Below are positions 35,998-45,870 of a DNA stretch of 64,000 nt, one piece after another. Below the pieces are notes generated by a model. It did no database searches, was not told the DNA's origin, and saw only the letters and a program-made list of their open reading frames with translations. Both the position numbers and the translations under genes were made by a program. Source of the stretch: Timema cristinae (lineage: Eukaryota > Arthropoda > Insecta > Phasmatodea > Timematidae); the NCBI GenBank assembly GCA_039000515.1, contig JBCFYV010011135.1, positions 18,246,675 to 18,310,674 of the forward strand, given 5' to 3'. How positions within the stretch are numbered: the stretch's first letter is position 1; each line of letters opens with the position of its first letter.

Positions 35998-36931
35998 CTG
36001 TAGAATCGTGTGCCCGACGTCACCAACTCCAAGCCTATACAGAAGAGGATGGCGCATGCGTGAATGGACACGGCGCCAAACAGATACCACACGTCCCTCT
36101 GGTGGGCTGCAACCCTATGGCGAGACCCTCAAAGATCGAGTGGAAAGACAGCGCCACCACCACCAGAAAACTCCTGAGGTTCCTACCACCGAGGACCCCA
36201 GATTGTCCTTGGCAATGTCCGAGTGGTGGTGGTGCAGCCGGCTCTCGGGTGCTCGTGGGGTACGAACTGGGGCCTCGAAGCTCAACGCTGCAGCATCCCG
36301 CGTCTCAACAGGGGTGAGGACAGCGGTCGACGACACTTCTTTAGACGGCGCGTCGATGGACAGAGAAGACACGAGGAGATGCACTTGAGACGTCGCCGGA
36401 CCTATTTTGCTACCCGTCCCGTTCCTATGTGACCTTGAGGCACTGTTCTCGAACACCAACACGTCACTGTTGACCTCGCGGACCTTCCGAATGTCCCCGG
36501 TACCAGTCGAGGAACGAGAAGGGGATGAGGGGTGTCACGAGGTTCTTTGGAATGAAGAAACAGCCGGTGAGCCACTTCCTCGATGATGTAAACGACGAAG
36601 AACCCGATACAGATTAAAAGCTCAGCGAAGGGGAAGGACGATTCTTTAGGAATTATCGTACCGCCGCTTATCCTGACGGTCTCCAAAGACGCCCGGACCT
36701 CTGGGATCATGTGGATGAAGCACGTAGCGAATAGGACGCCCCCTCCGAAGCAGAGGCACAAGGTGATGGCTATTCCACCTGACGGCGTCGCGTCTCGACG
36801 AGTTTGTGGGTCACACCACTGGCCCCCCATAGATGGAGGCGCTTTGTGATCTTCAGAGGGACGAGGCCGAAGAAGAGTCGGAGGACCCCGAGAAGGGTTA
36901 ACACCAGGATCTTTGTCGGTACGATCTCCAT
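35998..36931 (-). CDS. ZIP/SLC39 zinc transporter, 5' exon (TM1-TM5)
   Basis: The start ATG at 36931 sits in GCCATGG, a good animal initiation context, and opens MEIVPTKILVLTLLG (TM1). Next come LCLCFGGGVLFATCFIHMIP (TM2, with the CFGGGV-LATCF-HM-PE pattern of ZIPs), FAELLICIGFFVVYIIEE (TM3), a long loop with HHHHSD (metal-binding loop), FLVVVALSFHSIFEGLAIGL (TM4, with the HS-FEG metal site) and VWYLFGAVSIHACAILFC (TM5). A donor GTCACT follows at 35997. The segments lie in successive frames 1, 2, 0, 1, 2 (codon start mod 3), each step equal to one missing base. One more missing base near the end would match the phase-0 acceptor of the 3' exon at 26318. It is GC-rich against an AT-rich background. 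It is probably a functional gene with assembly errors; a real pseudogene cannot be excluded. Confidence 0.85.
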
Positions 36932-37135
36932 GGCTAAGACACATTGCTCCCGCTTTGGGGGCCTCGCAGCGCGGTACTGAACTACCGAGCCAACACCGGT
37001 CTTCCACTTTCCGCTCTTCTGGCCCTCGCGTGTCACGTGAGTCCCCCACCTTCCCCCCCTCTTCACTTCACCCATACCTTTCACAGGTGGAGCTACAGTA
37101 AGACTATATAAAGGAGAGAAAAAAAAACACAAACA
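36932..37135 (-). promoter_or_regulatory. Probable 5' UTR and proximal promoter of the ZIP gene
   Basis: GC-rich sequence upstream of the start codon continues to about 37100. CTTTATATAG on the minus strand (near 37102-37112) is TATA-like and lies about 175 bases before the ATG. A CACGTGAC motif is at 37032-37040. The position is suggestive only. Confidence 0.3.
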
Positions 37136-37945
37136 GATTGTTTATTGTCAACAAAAACATATCTAAGGCAGGAAAATTTAATGTGTTAAGGGGTAGGGGA
37201 GGGGGGACAGGGGGTCCCTCTCTCTACCGTCCAAAAAGAAAAAGTTAGCTTGATTTAAATATTAATTCCCTTTTTCTAAGAGTTACGTTTAGGTGAAAAA
37301 ATAAAAATATGCTCTTATTATGTCTTAAATACGAGTCTAAAGCCCGGCTCATACTGAAATCTAAGCTGAGCTAATATTTGCTCTGCTAAACTGTTTATAT
37401 ATATAACACCTAGTACTGTTTCCTGCCCTTGGCCTGGCTCAGTTTTTTTATTCAAGCCATATATCTATCATTACCGGATTGCTAGGCCTGTCCTAACTTC
37501 ATATGCCTTATATAATCTAACTTCAGACTAGGACAGGTACAACATTCAGTCCCCGTCCGTCAATTTATCAATGTGAAAGGATAAACCCACATCTCACCAA
37601 TGATAAATTATTGTTTTTAAATATAACTTACCATATTACAAAACTACTTAAGTTTTAAATGAGTATGTGAAGGAGCGTGCGAATATTTTTCTACTTATTT
37701 GAATATTTCTTTATTAAATTGTATTTCAATAAAATTTAATGTAATAGTGTATGTTGTATTCAACACTGGTTAAGTGGAAGAGAAGGCTAATGCCTTAACT
37801 TCTCCAGATAAATAAAATATTATTATTATTATATTTAAATGTGTTTGTTCTTGAGCCATCTTACGTTACGCATGCGTTGCGTGTTGAACAAACGCATTGT
37901 TGGATTATGAAAATAACAAAAGGATTGATACAGTTTTTTTTTTAT
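37136..37945. other. No gene seen upstream of the ZIP gene
   Basis: AT-rich with a G-run near 37190-37212 (GGGGAGGGGGGACAGGGGG). No exon or repeat is recognised. Confidence 0.4.
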
Positions 37946-37949
37946 TTAA

Positions 37950-37985
<36 letters not shown>

Positions 37986-38249
37986 GCACCGCGTCTTACT
38001 ACCCGTTCGGGTTATACGCACTTACGCTAATGTGTAATGGTAGGGTGATTGTGAGATGAAATGAAGGACCTACAGTTTAACGTGGAATCCGAACCACGGT
38101 GGTGGTCTGGCATTCCACACATTCACAAGATGTCTTGTCAGAGGTGTAGGAAGGTTTGGAAATCAGATAAATCTGTGCCGGGACCGAGGATTGAACCCCG
38201 GCCGCCAGCACAGAAGTCTGACACCTTACCCCTAGACCACCAGGTCACC
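37950..38249 (-). mobile_element. SINE family A, full length
   Basis: Complete head (GGTGACCTGGTGGTCTAGGG), box B GGTTCAATCC, body and tail, with about 11 ATT units on the plus strand. Internal differences include GGTGGTC at the CCACC segment. Confidence 0.9.
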
Positions 38250-38639
38250 ATTTTTGTTTTTAGTTTGTTTCACGTGTATTTAAGTAATATTATACTTATG
38301 TTTTATATTTAATAAGTGATTTTATATTACAATGGAACCGTTAGTTGGACAAGTCAAACCACCACTTCTTATATTTTCTTCCTCTTCAAAAACATCTGCT
38401 AACAGAAGCCTCTCCTCTTCCTCAGTAATATCATCTGAGCTCAAACAAGACATTTTTGAGAACGTCATAACTTAACTAAACAGAATCAGACAAGAAAGAA
38501 ACCACAGTTATTTCAAGGGCTGAGGATATTGATAACCATAGTTACGTTAAAGGAAAGCCCATTTTCTCAGCGTATTGATATCTCTTATGCGGTTTGCGCA
38601 TTGGTTAATCTGTCCAATATTTTTTGTTTACATCACCAT

Positions 38640-38960
38640 AACCGGCGACATGGTGTGGCCAGTGCATCTGGCTACCAGCCTAATGTGTCTCAGGATCGAT
38701 TCTTGGATAGTACCATGAGTTTTGTTCCTAAAGGTGAATCATCCTAAAATGTCACCAAGATCTGGTTAGTTAGCCTTAAGTTAGGTTAAGAGTTTATGTT
38801 GGTTCTACATTTTCATATTTACTACCACCATCACCTCATCTCATAGAGGCATGGGAAGAGCCTCTATGGAAATAATGGGATGATTTTTGTAACCGGGTGC
38901 TCTCTAGACAAAGGTACACATATACCGGCTGATATTTTCACATATTGGGCCTCAAGAGAT
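38640..38960 (+). mobile_element. SINE-like family D, copy 1
   Basis: Shares motif order with 62295-62600: a tRNA-like start with GGATCGATTCTTGG (box B-like), then GGTTAGTTAGCCTTAAGTTA, CACCATCACCTCATCTCAT, GGCATGGGAAGAGCCTC and a C-rich 3' part. No target duplication was resolved. Confidence 0.55.
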
Positions 38961-39144
38961 AGAGTCAAGGCTCGTATATATACATATATTATATATCACC
39001 ATGGACGACCTGATATTTGAATTACTGTATATAGGTAAATTAAATACTTTTCTTTGGTTTAAATTAACAGCCAATTTCTTACTAAGGTTGTTATGGTGTA
39101 ACAAATATATTTTGGGCGGTATACAAGAACACCATTAAGGGCCA

Positions 39145-39834
39145 GATTAATAGGGTGTGGCAGAAGGTATTGCGAGTAATTTTACAGTTTTTATAGCGCT
39201 ATTTTTTTCACCTAAATAAATCTAATATTTTTCCATTAGCAAAATAGTTTAGTATTGTGCACATGATGCTATTATAAACAGATCTTGACTATCTATCAAG
39301 AGTGTTCTGGAATTTTGTCGAATTTTTCTCTCCTTATTTAAAATGTTTTGACAAAATTTCAGGATACCCCTTGACATATATTCAAGATATGTTGATTTTA
39401 TCATGTGCATAAAACTAAACTTTATATTGCTAATGGAGAGATATTTGATTTATTTTGGCCACAAAATGTATATTCTATAAAAAAAAAAACTGTAAAAATA
39501 CTTGAGCTCACTTCTGCCACACAAGGTGACCTGGCGGTCTAGGGGTAAGGTGTCGTACTTCTGTGCTGGGGTCCGGGGTTCAATCCTCGGTCCCGGCACA
39601 AATTTATCTGATTACCAAACCCTTCCTTCACCTCTGACAAGACATATTGTGAATGTGGGGAATGCCAGGCCTCCACCGTGGTTCGGATTCCACGTTAAAC
39701 TGTAGGTCCTCCATCTCATCTCACAATCACCCTACCATTACATATTAGCGTAAGTGCGTATAACCCGAACGGGTAGTAAAACGCGGTGCTAATAATAATA
39801 ATAATAATAATAAAATAACTTCTGCCACACCTTA
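39145..39834. mobile_element. Foldback element, copy 2, carrying a SINE
   Basis: Termini are inverted: left GGTGTGGCAGAAG (near 39157) and right CTTCTGCCACACC (near 39820-39832). Both are followed inward by ACAGTTTTTATA-type sequence. The centre shows the arms TTGACATATATTCAAG and GATATGTTGATTTTATCATG related to copies 1 and 3. A family A SINE is inserted just inside the right terminus. Confidence 0.65.
39523..39817 (+). mobile_element. SINE family A, full length
   Basis: Perfect 13-bp target-site duplication ACTTCTGCCACAC (39510-39522 and 39818-39830), which is also the foldback terminus. It has head, box B GGTTCAATCC, body, tail and an (AAT)n run. Confidence 0.93.
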
Positions 39835-39835
39835 A

Positions 39836-40494
39836 CCTTAGTGCAACTCAAGCGTGTCTCAAAACAAAACACCAGATTACACCTACCTAGACTGAAATAC
39901 AATGGGCCAGGTTCACATGTGAATCAACCCATTCCATTCTGGTTTAAATGAGTGTCGTCTTGTGTTTGGTATTGAGCTGTACTTGAGATGCGATAATCCT
40001 GACAATGAATATGACCTTTTAAGTTTGATTGTATGTTTATTGGTACGTTAGTGTATACTGGATTTCATCTTCGAGAGAACTGCATCAATACTATTGGGAA
40101 ACAGCGTTGCCACTCTCTTTTATTCGTGGGCTCAAACTTCCCTTACATATGAGACTAATTTTGCAACTCTGGTCCGTCGATGTTGCCAGTAACTCCTTCT
40201 TACCCCAGTACACAGCATAGGTAATGGACCTGGGATCCTAAGAGATTTGGCAACAGTGAACAGAGAGAGCGAGTGAAGATAAATCTTTTCTCCCAAAAGA
40301 CCTGCAGTTCCTTCAGCGATGATATCGAGTTTTGTCCCGAGCAGAATCATGATCCACCACCTAACCAAAGATGACGCAAGCAAATTAACGCCACTAAGGG
40401 TCCCATTCATATGACTTGCATATCTCCCAGTGAGCTGGGAAGAAGGGTCGTTTTAAATTCCTAATCGTGATGTAAAACGGAAACACATATTTTA
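39836..40494. other. No gene identified
   Basis: Two overlapping open frames (40029-40220 plus, 40132-40410 minus) have no recognisable domain. Composition is slightly less AT-rich than the surroundings. Confidence 0.35.
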
Positions 40495-40745
40495 TTTATT
40501 TATTATTTACTACCAGTTTGGGTTATACGATTAAGTACTAATTACACTAATGGATTAGGAATTGGAGAGGTTGAATTTAGAGGCAAGTGAACCCAAATTG
40601 GCGTAGAGGGAGAGGGGAAAACAATTTAGGGGAAAATCCCCCCCAGTTCACCTGACCGAGATTCGAACCTCGATCTCCCCGTCCTTGGTAGTCGAGCTCG
40701 ACACGACTAGCGCGTTAGCTAACTACGCCACCGAGGCGGGTTGGG
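40495..40745 (-). mobile_element. SINE family B1
   Basis: Minus-strand head ACCCGCCTCGGTGGCGTAGT, box B-like GGTTCGAATCTCGG, body and tail CCCAAACTGGTAGTAAATAA. Confidence 0.85.
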
Positions 40746-40879
40746 GAAAATATAAACTTCACTTGAAATTTACGAAAATTTGATAGCCTAAGTATTACCG
40801 AGAGGAAGACCAGAAGAAAGATGGCTGAATGAAGTACGGAGGAGTGTGGAGGAGAGAATGTTCCAAGGTGGAGGAAAGG

Positions 40880-41005
40880 AGCCTCTCTCTCCGTGTAAAT
40901 GAGGGTACATTTAGTCTAAATATAGCCTTCACCATCCCTAAAACCACTGGCGTAGTTAGTACATAGGCGTAAAACCCCTAACAAGTATTAAGATGTGGTT
41001 CTTAA
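40880..41005 (+). mobile_element. SINE family B body, 5'-truncated
   Basis: Body CTCTCTCCGTGTAAATGAGG to tail CCCTAACAAGTATTAAGATG. No head. Confidence 0.5.
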
Positions 41006-41024
41006 AAAAATACAATAATATAAC

Positions 41025-41848
41025 ATCAAAACCCCGTTAGACAAAATTTCGGATAATCTGAAAAGTTTTTGAAAAATGGCCGTATGGGAGGGAGGGTATA
41101 GGAAAGGGGGGGGGGAGGTGGGGAAAGCAAGTCAAATTAACTATATTTTTTTCGATAATAAACTCAGAGTTAAACAAGAATTGTAAAAACTAGTGAAAAT
41201 AAATGCTAAATATTTAGGTGTTGTATTTAACATAATGTATTTCCTGTAAATACAAATAATTACAGTACTGTAAAAACCATATACAATAAATGTAAAACTC
41301 TACTACACATTAAACGTATAACCCGAACGTATAGTAATACGCAGTGCTAAGAATTTATATTATTATTATTATTATATTATTATAATAGTACATCTTACGT
41401 GTCATACATCAGTTAAATGAAGGTGACCTGGTGGTCTAGGGTAAGGTGTCAGACTTCTATGCTGGCGGCCGGGTTCAATCCTCGGTCCCGGCACAGATTT
41501 ATCTGATTACCAAACCCTTCCTTCCCCTCTGACAAGACATCTTGTGAATGTGAGGAATGCCAGGTCTCCACCGTGGTTCGGATTACACGTTAAACTGTAG
41601 GTCCTTCATTTCATCTCACAATCACCCTACCATTACACATTAGCGTAAGTGCGTATAACCCGAACGGGTAGTAAGACGCGGTGCTAAAATAATAATAGTT
41701 AAATGTATGTATAGTTTCATAAAACTAATTCAAATTTTATTTAAAATCAATTCTTTTCTTCCTTATTCCTCCATTTGGATCTTAATTTTCGTTAATCCGA
41801 ACAATCTTCGGTACTAGCTTGTTCGGATTAGCGAAGTTCCACTGTATT
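41025..41848. mobile_element. pogo/Tigger-like non-autonomous element with a SINE inside
   Basis: The right end, read inward, is CAGTGGAACTTCGCTAATCC followed by GAACAAGC, with a further AATCCGAACAATC repeat just inside. This is the style of pogo/Tigger ends. The left end has CCCCGTTAGACAAAATTTCG and GGATAATCTG. No transposase is present. TA flanks both sides approximately. Confidence 0.45.
41420..41697 (+). mobile_element. SINE family A, full length
   Basis: Target-site duplication GTTAAATG (41412-41419 and 41698-41705). The head has TCTAGGGTAAGG (one G fewer than consensus) and box B GGTTCAATCC. Body and tail are complete. Confidence 0.92.
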
Positions 41849-41912
41849 ACCTATTATTTTAAAATTGTGGAGACTACCTATTAAAAGTTACTGTTGAAGA
41901 TCACATGACTTG

Positions 41913-41972
41913 GTCATAATCATAATCATAATCATAATCATTATCATCATCATAATCACCATCATCATCAAC
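41913..41972. repeat. (TCATAA)n / (ATC)n microsatellite
   Basis: Imperfect run of ATAATC and ATCATC units. Confidence 0.8.
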
Positions 41973-42327
41973 TGTTTCCCGCCTATGTTCGGTTCCGTTT
42001 AGGTAAAAATGCCTCCTTCTTCGATACTTCCTCCTTTAATAGCTTCCATTCTTATTCTCTCACATGCACACTTTCTGTTATCTGCTCCTCCCATATCTTT
42101 CTTGGCCTCCCTTTCGGTCTTTTTCTTACATACTTCATATTCAACATTTTTCAATATTTTTGCCATATTCATTTTTTATATCCGTTGGAATAGCAGAGTG
42201 AGGAGGGAACTCGGTGTTTGTGTGAAGGAAAATATATCCATATAGACACCCGTCCGGGATACGAACACTGGCATATCCCCCTACCCCCCTACCCCACGGC
42301 ACTATTTCACCGGCAAACTGTAATAGA

Positions 42328-42604
42328 GACCCGCCTCGGTGGCGTAGTTGGCTAACGCGCTTCTCGTGTTGAGCCCGACTGCTGAGGATGGGGAGTTCGA
42401 GGTTCGAATCTCGGTCGGATGAGCTGGGTGTGGTTTTTCCTAAATATTTTTCCACTCTACCTCCATGCAAATGCTGGTTCACTTCCTATAATTCAACCTT
42501 CCTAATTCCTAATCCATTAGCGTAATTAGTACTTAGAGCGTATAACCCAAACGGGTAGTAAGACGCGGTGCTAAATAATAAATAATAATAATAATAATAA
42601 TAAT
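42328..42604 (+). mobile_element. SINE family B1, full length
   Basis: Target-site duplication GTAATAGA (42320-42327 and 42605-42612). The head CCCGCCTCGGTGGCGTAGTT, box B GGTTCGAATCTCGG, body and tail CCCAAACGGGTAGTAAGACG are followed by (AAT)n. This is a good reference copy for the family. The open frames at 42009-42245 and 42141-42482 overlap its 5' flank and body and are not genes. Confidence 0.92.
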
Positions 42605-42654
42605 GTAATAGACGAGATTGACCCCATTCGATGGTCGAACGGTATTTTTATTTT

Positions 42655-42921
42655 TATTTATTTAGCACCACGTCTTACTACCCATTCAAGTTATACACTT
42701 AAGTACTAATTACTACTCTAATAGATTAGGAATTGTGAAGGTTGAACTTAGAGAAAACGAACCTATATTTGCGTGGAGGGAGAATGGTAAACAATTTAAG
42801 ATAAAAAAAAACCACCCCCAGTTCACCCAAGGGATATTCGAACCTCGTTCTCCCCCGTCCTTGACAGTCCAGCCCAACACAAACTAAGCGCGTTAGCCAA
42901 TTACGCCACCGAGATGGGTTA
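42655..42921 (-). mobile_element. SINE family B1
   Basis: Minus-strand head ACCCATCTCGGTGGCGTAAT, box B GGTTCGAATATCCC, body and tail TTGAATGGGTAGTAAGACGT. Confidence 0.85.
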
Positions 42922-43135
42922 CTCTCGGAATAGACTTGACAGTTGATCGGGATTGAATCCAGGTGGGCTGTACTGAGGATGTTTTTTTTTACCTGAACGG
43001 TTTTTCGACTCTACCTTCATGCAAATTCGTTTCCACTTGCTAAAAATTAAATCATAACTAGCCCTAAAAAAAAAATTAGTGGAATTGGTGCGTATAATCC
43101 AAGAGGGTAGTAAGACGTAGCGACTAAAAATAAAA
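42922..43135 (+). mobile_element. SINE family B2, head partly missing
   Basis: Starts at CTCTCGGAATAGACTTGACA, passes a box B-like GGGATTGAATCC, and ends CCAAGAGGGTAGTAAGACGT. It abuts the B1 element on its left. Confidence 0.65.
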
Positions 43136-43515
43136 TAAATAATAATTAATGAGTGTGACGTCTTTGTCTCCACGACCAACAGTACGGGAAGCAGTCAGCG
43201 TGTCTCGAATAACGGTGTTAAGGCATGCAAGGAGGAATGGCCGTATAATGTAAAGCGAAGGCCACACTTATCTTGCTCCGTGTTCATAGTGTTTCTTTGA
43301 GGGGGATTTAGGAGGGGAATGGAGGGGAGTTGTGTCAGAATTTACGGTCGATATAGGCCTATTTCGTTCGCTATTATCAGGGCCAGAATTTTAATGAAAT
43401 GTCTTTTTATTTTTTTGTACTTCAAAGACAATGCTCTTGTTTACATAAACTCTGTATTTTATCCACAGACTAATGTATGTTTTAAAAGTACAGTTTTGAT
43501 AGTTTCTATAATTAT
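43136..43515. other. No gene identified
   Basis: A short open frame (43319-43564) runs into the next SINE. It has hydrophobic stretches but no known domain. Confidence 0.35.
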
Positions 43516-43520
43516 ATATT

Positions 43521-43770
43521 ACCCGCCTCGGTGTCGTAGTTGGCTAACGCGCTTGCCGTATTGAGCCCGACTGCTGAGGACGGGGAGATCGAGGTTCGAA
43601 TCTCGGTCGGGTGAACTGGGGGTGGTTTTTCCTAAATGGTTTCCCACTCTACCTCCACGCAAATGCGGATTCACTTCCTCTAATTAAACCGTCCCAATTC
43701 CTAATCCATTGGAGTAATTAGTACTTAAAGCGTATAACCCGAACGGGTAGTAAGACGCGATGCTATGTAT
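43521..43770 (+). mobile_element. SINE family B1, full length
   Basis: The head ACCCGCCTCGGTGTCGTAGT, box B GGTTCGAATCTCGG, body, and tail CCCGAACGGGTAGTAAGACG are followed by an AT-rich run. Confidence 0.9.
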
Positions 43771-44092
43771 TATTATTTATTATTATAATTATATTATAAT
43801 TTCATGCAAAGATTTTTGTTTTGTATATCTAGTAATTTGCTGTTGAATGATACCAATGATTTTTAAACTCATTAATATAAAAATAACCCGCTTCAGTGGT
43901 TGAATGATTTAAGGCGTCATTCTTTGTGTTAGACTGATCTGCTGAAGACGGGGAGATCGGGGTTCAAGTGCCGGCTGGTTATACTTAGAATGGCTTATCC
44001 TAAAATGATTATCCACTCTCTCCCCACGCGAATACGGGTAGATTACCTCTAAAATGCTTTCTTACTCATCTATACCCCATTAGAGTAATAAT

Positions 44093-44463
44093 CAAGGCCG
44101 TAGCCATCCAATAATTTCGGGGGGTTTGAGGGGGGGGGGGAGGGGGTTGGTGGTTACATTTACCAATTGCTGGAAGCTAGAATTATTATTTGCACCGCGT
44201 CTTACTACCTGTTCGGGTTATACGCACTAGAAGCTAGAAACCATTTTAAATGATATACAGTTCTAGACGCTCTCTGAAGTTTTTTTTTTCATGTTAAAAT
44301 AACCCCCTGGTTGCCGAAAGCTTGAAAAATTTCTAAATATTAAACACTTTTTGAACATCTGTGAAGGTTTTTTTGATGGAAGCCTTATATATATTTAGTT
44401 CATAAAATTTTGGTAGGGTTTCAAACCCCCAACGCCCCCCCCCCCCCTCTGGCTACGGCCTTG
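44093..44463. mobile_element. hAT-like MITE, perfect 13-bp TIR, 8-bp TSD
   Basis: The ends are perfect inverted repeats: CAAGGCCGTAGCC at the left and GGCTACGGCCTTG at the right. GTAATAAT is duplicated on both sides (44085-44092 and 44464-44471). CA/TG ends and 8-bp duplications are hallmarks of hAT elements. It has no coding capacity. G-rich and C-rich runs near the ends could pair. A SINE tail has inserted inside it. Confidence 0.85.
44183..44229 (-). mobile_element. Ultra-short SINE tail insertion (47 bp)
   Basis: Only the last part of the SINE is present: GCGTATAACCCGAACAGGTA through GTAAGACGCGGTGC and a few AAT bases. It is flanked by a perfect 10-bp duplication GAAGCTAGAA (44173-44182 and 44230-44239). 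It is a genuine, extremely 5'-truncated insertion nested in the MITE. Confidence 0.88.
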
Positions 44464-44479
44464 GTAATAATATTGTGTA

Positions 44480-44930
44480 CAATCTGAACAGTTAGTAAGA
44501 AGCGGCGATAAAAAAACAAATAAAACATTATGATTTTCCACCAACACCTATCGGACTGACAAAATAATGTTGACTTTAAATTAACGTTGTGTCCTCTTTG
44601 CTTGTCTGGTATTAAAATACACATTCCTGGTGAGACTGCAACTAGACTGGAGAGGGTTGCGTTGGGAGGGGGTAGCTATTAGTTCTGAAACAGTTATTAA
44701 TAAATCATTGTTTATTTTTAACGAAGTAAAAGAGTTTATTTGCTAAAGGATTTTCATTGTATATAGATCTATATTAGTTACAATCTATAAAAGGATTGTT
44801 TTATATATTCAGGGGCATTCTTTCAGAGTCATCGTTTAAATTTTGCGTTATTTTTGAAAATTTGAAGCAATGTTTTTAGTATTTATGGTTATTTTTATGA
44901 AATTATTTAAGTCGTGAAAATCCTGGGTTT
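44480..44930. other. AT-rich spacer, no gene seen
   Basis: No exon or further repeat was recognised after the end of the nested insertion. Confidence 0.35.
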
Positions 44931-44935
44931 GTTAT

Positions 44936-45115
44936 TATTTTTTACACCACTCTTACAAACGTTCGGGTTATACTCTCATGTCCACATTACTATAATGTGT
45001 TAAGGATTAAAAGGTGAACTCTACCTTCATTTGCTTAGGAGAGAGAGTGGAAAACTATTAAGGAAAAATCCATACTTGGTAAACCCATAGTAAATATTAC
45101 TCTCTCATAAAGATA
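44936..45115 (-). mobile_element. SINE family B body, head eroded
   Basis: Minus-strand body with ACTCTCTCTCCTAAGCAAAT and tail ACCCGAACGTTTGTAAGAGT. The head region is not recognisable. Confidence 0.5.
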
Positions 45116-45181
45116 AATATTGTATTGTGGAAATATTCGATGTCAATATCATGACGGGGTTTCTATTTATGTGCTCTGGTC

Positions 45182-45463
45182 GGTGACCTGGTGGTCTAGG
45201 GGTAAGGTGTCAGACTTCTATGCTGGCGGCCGGGTTCAATCCTCGGTCTCGGCAAAGATTTATATGATTACCAAACCCTTCCTTCACCTCTGACAAGACA
45301 TCTTGTGAATGTGGGGAATGCCAGGTCCTCCACCGTGGTTGGATTCCACGTTAAACTGTAGGTCCTCATTTAATCTCACAATCACTCTACCATTACACAT
45401 TAGCGTAAGTGCGTATAACCCGAATGGGTAGTAAGACGCGGTGCTAATAATAATAATAATAAT
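45182..45463 (+). mobile_element. SINE family A, full length
   Basis: Head GGTGACCTGGTGGTCTAGGG, GGTTCAATCC, body and tail CCCGAATGGGTAGTAAGACG with (AAT)n. Flanks ATGTGCTCTG and ATGTACTCTG are a near-perfect target duplication. Confidence 0.9.
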
Positions 45464-45597
45464 ATGTACTCTGAACTCAAAATGTTGGGTTTTTTTTCAA
45501 TCAAGTCTTTCTGTACCCGGAACTACAGCCAAAACGGTTTGATAGATTTTGTTCAGACTTTAAATTTTTTATTTATTTTTATATTTCCAACACCATA

Positions 45598-45870
45598 TTT
45601 AAACAACCGTTTGGGTTATACGCCTATGTATTATTATTATTATTTATTATATATTAATATTATTCACCGCGTCTTACTACCCGTTCGGGTTATACGCACT
45701 TACGCTAATGTGTAATGGTAAGGTGATTGTGAGATGAAATGGAGGACCTACAGTTTAACGTGGAATCCGAACCACGGTGGCGGCCTGGCATTCCGCCTAT
45801 GTATTAATTACACTAATGTTTTGGGAATTAAGAAGTTAGAATTTTGAGGAAGTGTACCTGGATTTTCATA
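45598..45870 (-). mobile_element. SINE family B body interrupted by a head-less SINE
   Basis: The host tail AACCGTTTGGGTTATACGCC (plus strand) precedes the insertion, and the host body TTAATTACACTAATG to GAGGAAGTGTACC follows it. Confidence 0.6.
45634..45794 (-). mobile_element. Head-less SINE family A insertion 3
   Basis: Starts at GGAATGCCAGGCCGCC on the minus strand, the same point as the insertions at 5731-5877 and 7101-7295, and ends with the family A tail and an AAT-rich run. Perfect 12-bp duplication GCCTATGTATTA (45622-45633 and 45795-45806). No tRNA-like head. Confidence 0.9.

Larger units (their letters stand above)
43888..44515 (+). mobile_element. SINE family B2 interrupted by a hAT-like MITE
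   Basis: Head ACCCGCTTCAGTGGTTGAAT, box B-like GGTTCAAGTGCCGG and body run to 44092. The tail (ATCTGAACAGTTAGTAAGAA) resumes after 44472. The interruption is a TIR element with an 8-bp duplication. Confidence 0.8.

Noticed and set aside
36060..36432. Plus-strand open frames over the ZIP 5' exon
   Set aside because: They are antisense shadows of a GC-rich coding exon. The minus-strand frames carry the ZIP motifs.
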